Positions 1 through 5,841 of a stretch of DNA of 11,220 nt are shown here, piece by piece. Position numbers and translations under genes: made by a program. This stretch comes from Candidatus Woesebacteria bacterium (GTDB lineage Bacteria > Patescibacteriota > Microgenomatia > UBA1406 > GWC2-37-13): NCBI GenBank assembly GCA_017993865.1, contig JAGOLU010000022.1, forward strand, positions 1 through 11,220, in the 5' to 3' direction. Position 1 is the stretch's first letter. Every line of letters begins with the position of its first letter. A model generated the notes under the pieces. The model was not told the DNA's origin and ran no database searches. It was given only the letters and a program-made list of their open reading frames with translations.

Positions 1-1442
1 CCGCCGTGTTGAAGTGCTTGCTGATAGGCTTCCTTCGGTTCATCTCGCATGTTGAGATAGTTTCGGTATACATTGCTCACCATGAAAATTACCGACTCAC
101 GAACGTGTGTTGCGGTTTCAGATGCAATGATTTGTTTTTCATCATCGCTAAACGACTCGTATTCATCTACTGAGGTGCCCTCAACATCAATGACGGGGCT
201 TTGACCCTTTTTTTGCTTCATAGCCGCAATTTGGTAGCGGAAGTGTCGATCGTAAAACGGAACAAAGCCGCCCGAAACGCTGCCTGAGTGTTGGAGAAAA
301 TCGAGCGCATTACGTGCAGCAATGACTGTCCGGAGCTTGGCGATTTTTTCTGCCTGGCGTTTGCGCTCATTACCCATACGAGGTTCGCTCTCAAGCTTGG
401 CAAGATACGCATACAAGAACGCAGTTGTCTTACCCCACTTGTCAACGGCATCCTGCTCGAACCGTATAATGTCATATTGAAGTGTTGGTTTGTCTATCTG
501 ATCTCCATTGACCACTAATAGCTCTTCACCCTCAAACAGCCCATCCACTGCCGCGTTAAGTGTTTTCCCCACATCGGCATGGAGTTTTTGGACCCTTTGG
601 TATTCAAACGAACCAGCACTTTGTCTTTCGTAATGAGCCACCAATTGAGCAATGGTTCCTTTCTCTCCTGGGCGCATTTCACCCGCATCTACCTGCGAGG
701 GAGCAACGAGCTCGGCAAACCGATCCTCAATCTCTTTTGCAGTGCGCAAACCAGCAATGCCACCCTGCTCAACAGCCTCCAATGCCTGTGTGAGCACTGG
801 CCTAAAGATACCATGCACCAAGTCGGGGCTGATTTTGCCAAACTTAATAAGATCGAGTTCAAATTTTGATTGCGTACTTACCCCTTGTTTGTTTAGCGTG
901 AGATACTCTTTATCAGTGAACAGCTTGATAACAAAAGACGCGTATGCGGGTGCAAACGCAGCGTGCACTTTCATTTTGATTGCCACGTCAACGAATGCAT
1001 TAAACACCGCCAAAATCTCTGCCCGTTTTTCTGGAGGGAAATTCTTCAGCTCTTTCTTCAGTTTTTCGGGATTTGTAGTAAGTATTTTCTCGAGCTTTTC
1101 AAGCAAGGGGTTTATAGGGTCACCTGATCCTTTCTCGCCGAATCCCGAAAGGACCTTGCCTATGAACTTACCGATCTTCTGCATGTTTTCTCCTTTGCGC
1201 GCTCGTCCATCAATCATACCTTGTATCTCATCTTCGCTGAGCTTCATAATTTCTTCTAGCGTCATGTTCTTTACTCCAGGCCCAAGGAGTTTTTTGACCA
1301 CAGCTTCCATTTGAGCTTCTTTGGCCGGCCCTGACATTTTTTTGACATCCGCCAACTCTCGCTTACCCTCTTCCATACCAACCTTAATGCTCATTTTCTC
1401 ATCTTCGGTTTCTATGTTTTGGTCTACGACTTCGGGATTCAT
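1..1442 (-). CDS. Large helical protein of unknown function (N-terminal 480 residues; gene continues past left edge)
   Basis: The minus strand is open without a stop from the ATG at 1442 to the first base of the window, so this is the N-terminal part of a longer protein. The first residues read MNPEVVDQNIETEDEKMSI. The start is supported by an ATGA overlap with the stop of the preceding small gene. The visible part is hydrophilic, rich in Lys, Glu and Asp, and looks largely alpha-helical. It has no signal peptide or membrane segment, so a cytoplasmic location is likely. A Gly/Pro-containing hinge near residues 95-110 is followed by a Lys-rich helical stretch. I recognise no family and see no catalytic motif. 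Position at the 3' end of the yidC-jag run suggests co-transcription but does not give a function. An internal Met17 is an alternative start. The reading frame is certain; the product is unknown. Confidence 0.82.
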   Translation of the reverse strand, partial: MNPEVVDQNIETEDEKMSIKVGMEEGKRELADVKKMSGPAKEAQMEAVVKKLLGPGVKNMTLEEIMKLSEDEIQGMIDGRARKGENMQKIGKFIGKVLSGFGEKGSGDPINPLLEKLEKILTTNPEKLKKELKNFPPEKRAEILAVFNAFVDVAIKMKVHAAFAPAYASFVIKLFTDKEYLTLNKQGVSTQSKFELDLIKFGKISPDLVHGIFRPVLTQALEAVEQGGIAGLRTAKEIEDRFAELVAPSQVDAGEMRPGEKGTIAQLVAHYERQSAGSFEYQRVQKLHADVGKTLNAAVDGLFEGEELLVVNGDQIDKPTLQYDIIRFEQDAVDKWGKTTAFLYAYLAKLESEPRMGNERKRQAEKIAKLRTVIAARNALDFLQHSGSVSGGFVPFYDRHFRYQIAAMKQKKGQSPVIDVEGTSVDEYESFSDDEKQIIASETATHVRESVIFMVSNVYRNYLNMRDEPKEAYQQALQHG

Positions 1443-1714
1443 ACGAATTTCTTAGAAATGTGTAATAGGTTAGTGAGCGCTGAATTGCTTTGGACAAAGG
1501 CAAGGGTTGTTGAACTATTGGTCAAAAACTCAGTGAGATTTGCACATGCCGCACAACTCGGGCGGGTGAACTGAAAAAATAGGATGTCAAGCAAGAGAAG
1601 AGCGGGGATACACAGAAGTGCGCCAAAAATAGAAACAAACGACCCCAATTGCCTCCAGCCCATTTTTGTTACGGGGGAGTTAGCTTTCGTCTGTTGGCGA
1701 GAGTGGTTGTTCAT
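1439..1714 (-). CDS. Small single-pass membrane protein with a CxxC motif, between jag and the large unknown gene
   Basis: The predicted product is 91 residues. It has a basic N-terminal segment, one strong hydrophobic segment at about residues 22-50, and a short tail with a Cys-Ala-Ala-Cys motif just after the membrane segment. With a cytoplasmic basic N terminus, the CxxC would sit outside, next to the membrane. The gene overlaps the end of jag by about 35 bp, and its TGA stop overlaps the next ATG as ATGA, which implies translational coupling. The frame is open further upstream (to 1849) inside jag, so the start is uncertain. ATG 1714 and ATG 1723 overlap jag. ATG 1661-1663 lies 16 bp after the jag stop and would give 74 residues beginning almost at the membrane segment. 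None has a Shine-Dalgarno sequence. I recognise no family. The membrane segment and the ATGA junction argue that it is real. Confidence 0.55.
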   Translation of the reverse strand: MNNHSRQQTKANSPVTKMGWRQLGSFVSIFGALLCIPALLLLDILFFQFTRPSCAACANLTEFLTNSSTTLAFVQSNSALTNLLHISKKFV

Positions 1715-2195
1715 CGGTCTCATTGTACGCACGAGAACTACCATTTTGCAAGTCAATAACGAGCTCACGGAACCTACCTTCACCAGTCGAATAGGTAGTA
1801 AGGTCTGTGTGGGTCTTGGTGATATATTCGTGTACCACACGTCGCTCATATGAGTTTAGTCCTCTAAAAGGCATCGGTCGCTGTTCTGCCCGAACCTTGT
1901 CCGCGATCTCAAGCGCGATGTTCTGCAATCTTTCAATCTGCTTCTCTCGATAATCATTAACATTCACCATGAGTTCAATACGGGTTCCTAGTTTGTTGAA
2001 ACAGGCAACCTCTAAAATCTTTTGTACTGAGCGGATGGTGTCACCATGTCTCCCAATGATGGCGGGAGCATTGTCTCCAGCTTGAATGAATACTTTATAG
2101 ATACCGTCTTCTTCTACTACCTCAACGGTAGCATCGGTGACCATAAAGTCAACGATCGATTGAGTGATTGTCTGAACCGTTTGTGCAGTATCCAT
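1680..2195 (-). CDS. jag: Jag/KhpB-type RNA-binding protein (KH plus R3H domains)
   Basis: This 171-residue protein has the KH-R3H arrangement of the Jag (SpoIIIJ-associated, KhpB) family, single-stranded nucleic acid-binding proteins linked in other bacteria to RNA regulation and cell-envelope growth. The KH domain spans about residues 20-80, with the GxxG loop as GRHG at 48-51. The R3H domain follows at about 98-150, with Arg118-x3-His122 inside SYERRVVH. The N-terminal Jag_N domain found in many longer homologues is absent, so this is the short form. The Ser/Pro/Asp-rich tail (about 152-171) looks disordered. Synteny downstream of yidC is the classical arrangement and strengthens the call. 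The start at ATG 2195 lies just before the first conserved region and has no Shine-Dalgarno sequence; pyrimidines precede it. A 117-bp gap separates it from yidC. Confidence 0.93.
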   Translation of the reverse strand: MDTAQTVQTITQSIVDFMVTDATVEVVEEDGIYKVFIQAGDNAPAIIGRHGDTIRSVQKILEVACFNKLGTRIELMVNVNDYREKQIERLQNIALEIADKVRAEQRPMPFRGLNSYERRVVHEYITKTHTDLTTYSTGEGRFRELVIDLQNGSSRAYNETDEQPLSPTDES

Positions 2196-2257
2196 AAAAA
2201 GTGTGTGTCTCAGCCTGATTCTGCTCCATCTTTGTGCAAGGTGGACAAGTTTGGCGG

Positions 2258-2312
2258 AAAATTCTAAATTCCAAAATCTAAGAATAGTTCTTAGAATCTA
2301 GAATCTAGAATC
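2258..2312 (-). repeat. Degenerate 7-bp tandem array after the yidC stop codon
   Basis: Read on the minus strand, the first base after the yidC TGA begins three perfect GATTCTA units (2306-2312, 2299-2305, 2292-2298). A 13-bp irregular segment follows, then three more heptamer-like units: GATTTTG, GAATTTA and GAATTTT. The shared pattern is roughly GAxTxxx at a period of 7. It lies in the otherwise empty 117-bp yidC-jag spacer, whose remaining 62 bp (2196-2257) show nothing recognisable. It is seen directly in the sequence; its function is unknown. Confidence 0.8.
2277..2295. repeat. Short AT-rich perfect inverted repeat in the yidC-jag spacer
   Basis: The sequence has 8-bp perfect arms (TCTAAGAA and TTCTTAGA) around a 3-base loop, lying inside the irregular part of the heptamer array. 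In the yidC-to-jag direction it is followed by only four T residues, and the stem is AT-rich. It would therefore be at best a weak terminator, attenuator or processing hairpin. It may simply result from repeat units in opposite orientation. Confidence 0.45.
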
Positions 2313-3188
2313 TCACTCTTTATTTTTTGTTTTAGCCTGACTGACGATCATTGTTGTTTTACTTGTCTTCACAGCCTGAATTATACTAAAGATTGAAAAT
2401 ATATTCCAGTATAAACTCAGACCAACGGGTAGCTGGTATGAAAAGAATGCGATCATCACGGGGAAGAAATATTTCATTTGCGTATTCATCGCAGATTGGA
2501 AATCGCCAGAGAATCCTCCGTCCTTTTTTTCACCATCTTTTTTGGGTTCTTCCTTTGATTTTTGTGGTTGGGCGCCAATGGTTTTTTGTGCCTGCACATA
2601 TTGCAAGAGTCCAGTGACGAGCGGGATGAGCATGTAGTGGATGTAGGGTAAATTCTGAAGGTGAAAAGCGACGCCAGTCTTGAACGACAACTCGATAATT
2701 GAATAGTGTTGGGGAGCAATGGCGAGATTATAGAAAAAGAAATGGGGATCAAGTGTCTGTATGGTTAAGATCTTGCTATATAGAATTTTGTTTATATTCC
2801 CTGCCATTGTGGTGCTATTTGCCGCATCCACAAAGCGTTGAAGGGTCTGATACAGACCAATGAAAATAGGTATCTGAACAATGGCGAAAAGGCAGCCAGA
2901 AGCAGGGTTGATCCCATGTTCTTTGTAGAGATCAAGCTGTGCTTGTTGGAGGCGAGTTTTATCGTCTTTATGCTTTTTTTCAAGCTCTGACATTTTGGGT
3001 TTAAGCGCGGTTAGTTTTTGCTGACTCTCAATCTGTTGTTTGAAGAATGGGTGGAGTATTAGCCGAAATATAACGGTGAGCGATATGATGGCAAAACCAA
3101 ACGCTCCTGGCAACCCAATCATAATAAATAGTTTGTACAATGCGACAACAACGTTTAAGAAGGGGTTAATGATGATTGAGTCGAACAT
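2313..3188 (-). CDS. yidC: YidC/Oxa1-family membrane protein insertase
   Basis: The 291-residue product matches the YidC/OxaA/SpoIIIJ family, which inserts and folds proteins in the cytoplasmic membrane alone or with SecYEG. It is the short form without the large periplasmic domain of proteobacterial YidC. Hydrophobic segments lie at about residues 12-46, 97-118, 182-200, 238-252 and 254-274. The conserved Arg of the hydrophilic groove is Arg42 in VIFRLILHP. A charged cytoplasmic helical hairpin follows (about 50-90, ending near LYKEHGINP). The GINPASGCLFAIVQIPIFIGLY stretch around 92-113 is a family signature. A Lys/Glu/Asp-rich loop at about 203-227 looks lineage-specific. No lipobox is visible. 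The gene lies 25 bp after rpmH, leaving no room for rnpA or yidD. The ATG at 3188 is preceded by a pyrimidine-rich stretch, not a Shine-Dalgarno sequence. Confidence 0.96.
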   Translation of the reverse strand: MFDSIIINPFLNVVVALYKLFIMIGLPGAFGFAIISLTVIFRLILHPFFKQQIESQQKLTALKPKMSELEKKHKDDKTRLQQAQLDLYKEHGINPASGCLFAIVQIPIFIGLYQTLQRFVDAANSTTMAGNINKILYSKILTIQTLDPHFFFYNLAIAPQHYSIIELSFKTGVAFHLQNLPYIHYMLIPLVTGLLQYVQAQKTIGAQPQKSKEEPKKDGEKKDGGFSGDFQSAMNTQMKYFFPVMIAFFSYQLPVGLSLYWNIFSIFSIIQAVKTSKTTMIVSQAKTKNKE

Positions 3189-3213
3189 GGTGTAAAGAAA
3201 AAAGAGGGATTGG

Positions 3214-3348
3214 TTAGACAGTTAATCGCTTGCGTCCTTTGGCGCGGCGTCGAGCAAGAACTTTACGACCATCTGCGGTGGCCATACGAGCGAAGAATCC
3301 GTGTTTCTTTTTGCGCTTATCCTTTTTTGGTTGAAATGTGCGTTTCAT
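3214..3348 (-). CDS. rpmH: 50S ribosomal protein bL34
   Basis: This 44-residue, highly basic protein begins MKRTFQPKKDKRKKKHGFF and continues with ARMATADGRKVLARRRAKGR. This is the complete, near-invariant pattern of bL34, a small protein of the large ribosomal subunit that binds 23S rRNA. The length is normal for the family (about 44-47). Gene order rpmH then yidC then jag supports the call, but the usual rnpA between rpmH and yidC is missing. The ATG is preceded by a pyrimidine-rich leader without a Shine-Dalgarno sequence. A good promoter-like sequence lies about 55 bp upstream. Confidence 0.98.
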   Translation of the reverse strand: MKRTFQPKKDKRKKKHGFFARMATADGRKVLARRRAKGRKRLTV

Positions 3349-3385
3349 AGAGAAAAGATAATTTAAAAATCAATAGTAAGATTGG

Positions 3386-3408
3386 TTTATACCAGCCAAA
3401 GAATTATA
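3386..3408 (-). promoter_or_regulatory. Candidate rpmH promoter region (two -10-like elements)
   Basis: On the minus strand the 68-bp valS-rpmH gap carries a perfect TATAAT at 3403-3408. Closer to rpmH is TATAAA at 3386-3391, preceded by TGG, which resembles an extended -10. No good TTGACA-like -35 was found at 17 bp from either. Transcription from here would give an rpmH-yidC-jag message independent of valS, with a leader of about 30-50 nt. The element sequences are seen; promoter activity is inferred. Confidence 0.45.
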
Positions 3409-3416
3409 TCATTCTT

Positions 3417-5747
3417 TTAGGTTTCTTCTTGGGCAAATGAGTGTTTGATCGCTTCACAGACGAAAGGAGCGTATGGATACAGCAACTCTATGCTTGCCAG
3501 ATACGTCTGGCTCAGTAATTCCTGCACTTTCTGATCCCCTGATTTGGCGACGTCTTTGAGCTTCTCTATGTATACATCAGCAAAACGATGCCATATAAAC
3601 TCATGAAGCTCAACCAGTGCGTGTGAAAATTCAAAGTTCTTCAGATGTTTGTGGTGTCTCTTCTCGACTTGTCTAAACTCACTCTTTAATTCTTTAACGA
3701 GAGCTACGATCTCTGTCTGGGATAACTCGGACGTACTGTTCGCATCTTTTGATTCACTACTCGTCATGCTTATGATAAATCGTCCGATATTCCATGTTTT
3801 GTTTATAAAATTTCTCATGCCAATAACTTTTTCATTAGAAAGGCTCACATCACTCCCTGCCGCCGTGCCAAAGACGAGCGCAAGTCTCAGTGCGTCTGTG
3901 CCATATTGACTGGTGATCTTCAGAGGATCCAAGACATTTCCTTTGCTTTTGCTCATTTTTTGACCTTTTGCATCCCGCACCATTCCATGCAAATACACAT
4001 GCCTGAAAGGGGTTTTCCCAGTAACAAACTGTCCAAGCATGAGCATGCGTGCAACCCATGCTCGTGCAATATCGTATCCGGTTTCCATGACCGAGGTAGG
4101 GTAGAAGTAGTTGAAAAACTGAAGCGCTTTGCTCATCGCTCTGTCAGATGATTGTAAATCTTGTTCGTCTGCCAAACTCGCTTCGGGTTTTATCAATAGA
4201 TCTGTGTCTGTTTTTGCACGATGAGAAGATTTTTTTGTAGGTTGTTTTTCACTCATACACATGCCAGACTCACAATCTTCACAATCATCTCTACACGATT
4301 TATACGGTTCTTCGACATTTGAGATTAGCTTGTATAGCTCTGCACTCCGCACTTTGTACTCTGTACTCGCGACAGCCATAAGCGTCGCAAAGGGCCACTG
4401 CCCAGAGGAAAACCACGTGTCAAATGTGTCTGGATCTTGCTTCCAATCAGCAGAAGCGAGAAGCTTGGCTTGCTTCTCAGCATCGAGTTCAACGACCCAC
4501 TCTTTGGTCTTCATATTTTGAAACGCCGGAATGCGAATTCCCCACACTATTTGTCGGCTAATATTCCAGTCAATATAGTTATCGAGAATCTTAGTGAGGA
4601 CTCGTTTAAACCTGGACGGATGAATCTTTACCTCTCCCGACTGGATGAGTTTCTTGGCTTGATTTGCGAGTGGTTTGACCGAGACATACCATTGTGAGAG
4701 CGGCAAAGGCTCAAGCGTCTGACCACACTTATAACAGGTGCCGACGGTATGAGTGTAATTTTCGTCAATATGATCTATGAGACCTTTCTCCCACAAATCG
4801 GCCACCACTTTCTCTCGGGCGGGTTTTATGCGCAGACCGGCATACGGACCAGCAATCTCGGTCAGTTTGCCATCGAATCCAATAATTTGTTTCATTGGCA
4901 AGTTATGTCTTTTTGCAATTTCCCAATCGGTCATATCGTGTGCAGGGGTGACCTTCACCACTCCCGTGCCGAATGTTGGATCAACCACCTCATCACCAAC
5001 CACCTGAAGAGTGACCGATCCGGTTAACCCTTCGAATGTTATCTTCTTTCCAATCCATTGTTTGTACCGTTTGTCGTGGGGATGGACTGCAACTGCGGTA
5101 TCACCGAACTTTGTCTCTGGCCTCGTCGTGGCAAGCACAAACGGACCATATTTCATGTAGTAGAGCTTGTCTGTTCGCTCTACATGTTCTATTTCTAGAT
5201 CGGAGAAACTCGTCCCGTCTTTTGTACAGTAATTTACGAGTCTTTCGGCTCTGTACAAAAGACCTGCGTCAAAGAGTTTCTTGAATGTCTGGTGCACGAT
5301 CTCAACAATCTCGGGGTTCAGGGTGTATTGTTCTTTAGACCAGTCTAAACTGAATCCAATTGATCGGAACTGCTCGTTTATCGCACCTTTGCTTTGTGCC
5401 ACAAATTCAGAAATCATTTTGTAGAGCTCCTCTCTGTCATATTTAAATCTGCTTTCACCCTGTTTTGCAAGATGTTTTTCAAATACAAATTGCGTTTCAA
5501 ACCCTGCATGATCGGATCCTGGCAGCCAAAGAGCAATCTTTCCTTGCTGTCGTGCATACCGAATCATAATATCTTCGTACACATACATGGCATGCCCGGT
5601 GTGCAAGCTCCCGTTTGCGTTTGGGGGAGGCAAGATGATAGAGAACGGCTCTTTTTTGATATCTACCTGAGCAACATTCTGATTCTCTTTTTCCCATTTT
5701 TGTCTGATTATTGGTTCCCAATGGGATGGTTGATATGATTTATCCAC
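3417..5747 (-). CDS. valS: Valyl-tRNA synthetase with an atypical Cys-rich insertion and shortened C terminus
   Basis: This class I aminoacyl-tRNA synthetase charges tRNA-Val with valine in the cytoplasm. The HIGH signature is HTGH at residues 49-52, and the KMSKS loop is at 598-602. The CP1 editing region includes TTRPET at 207-212, GTGVVKVTPAHD near 260-271, and a CxxC at 338/341. WGIRIP follows at 402-407 and DTWFSSGQW at 443-451. Between TWFSSGQWPFATL and FYPTSVM lie about 80 extra residues (roughly 457-547), including Cys485, 489, 492 and 497. Relatives have about a dozen residues here. The protein ends at 776, soon after the anticodon-binding helices, so the usual C-terminal coiled-coil arm is missing. 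The start is GTG at 5747, chosen because the N-terminal alignment (SYQPSHWEPIIRQKW) begins there. No Shine-Dalgarno sequence is visible. It is divergent from the DUF2298 gene and upstream of rpmH in the same direction. Confidence 0.96.
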   Translation of the reverse strand: MDKSYQPSHWEPIIRQKWEKENQNVAQVDIKKEPFSIILPPPNANGSLHTGHAMYVYEDIMIRYARQQGKIALWLPGSDHAGFETQFVFEKHLAKQGESRFKYDREELYKMISEFVAQSKGAINEQFRSIGFSLDWSKEQYTLNPEIVEIVHQTFKKLFDAGLLYRAERLVNYCTKDGTSFSDLEIEHVERTDKLYYMKYGPFVLATTRPETKFGDTAVAVHPHDKRYKQWIGKKITFEGLTGSVTLQVVGDEVVDPTFGTGVVKVTPAHDMTDWEIAKRHNLPMKQIIGFDGKLTEIAGPYAGLRIKPAREKVVADLWEKGLIDHIDENYTHTVGTCYKCGQTLEPLPLSQWYVSVKPLANQAKKLIQSGEVKIHPSRFKRVLTKILDNYIDWNISRQIVWGIRIPAFQNMKTKEWVVELDAEKQAKLLASADWKQDPDTFDTWFSSGQWPFATLMAVASTEYKVRSAELYKLISNVEEPYKSCRDDCEDCESGMCMSEKQPTKKSSHRAKTDTDLLIKPEASLADEQDLQSSDRAMSKALQFFNYFYPTSVMETGYDIARAWVARMLMLGQFVTGKTPFRHVYLHGMVRDAKGQKMSKSKGNVLDPLKITSQYGTDALRLALVFGTAAGSDVSLSNEKVIGMRNFINKTWNIGRFIISMTSSESKDANSTSELSQTEIVALVKELKSEFRQVEKRHHKHLKNFEFSHALVELHEFIWHRFADVYIEKLKDVAKSGDQKVQELLSQTYLASIELLYPYAPFVCEAIKHSFAQEET
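4334..4368 (-). repeat. Degenerate 7-bp tandem array inside valS
   Basis: On the coding strand five consecutive heptamers occur: GAGTACA, GAGTACA, AAGTGCG, GAGTGCA and GAGCTAT, 35 bp in all. They encode residues around 460-471, at the N-terminal edge of the valS insertion. The pattern GAxTxxA resembles the array behind yidC. The repeat is seen directly; a shared origin with the other array is inferred. Confidence 0.6.
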
Positions 5748-5754
5748 AATCAGT

Positions 5755-5763
5755 ATTGTAGCA
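5755..5763 (-). promoter_or_regulatory. Possible extended -10 immediately upstream of valS
   Basis: On the minus strand TGC-TACAAT ends 7 bp before the valS GTG. It matches an extended -10 (TGnTAnnnT) with no clear -35. Initiation about 7 bp downstream would fall at or beside the start codon, giving a leaderless or nearly leaderless message. This is consistent with the missing Shine-Dalgarno sequence. The evidence is weak and based on the motif alone. The rest of the 94-bp divergent gap (5748-5841) is AT-rich and shows no convincing promoter for the rightward gene. Confidence 0.3.
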
Positions 5764-5841
5764 AACGAACGGCTTGCTTTTTGTACAATCTTAAGTACGA
5801 TATGTAAGCGAACTATTAGATATTTATTTGAGTTTATACCT

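Noticed and set aside
652..1314. Plus-strand open frame of 220 codons, Ser/Phe-rich
   Set aside because: It is antisense to the long minus-strand frame at 1-1442, which is open over 480 codons, has normal amino-acid composition and joins the next gene by ATGA. The plus frame has the composition of an antisense shadow.
1584..1853. Plus-strand frame opposite jag and the small membrane gene
   Set aside because: It overlaps the conserved R3H part of jag on the other strand and has no recognisable protein features.
5394..5738. Plus-strand frame of 114 codons within valS
   Set aside because: It is antisense to the HIGH-containing N-terminal region of valS, which is certain.
3417..5747. Frameshift or pseudogene status of valS because of the odd insertion
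   Set aside because: The frame is open from start to stop, and all motifs on both sides, including KMSKS, are intact and in the same frame.
5755..5789. Imperfect inverted repeat in the divergent valS/DUF2298 gap (ATTGTA...TACAAT with inner AGCAA...TTGCT)
   Set aside because: The arms are short and interrupted by unequal spacing, and the sequence is AT-rich, so chance pairing is likely. It is not strong enough to call an operator.
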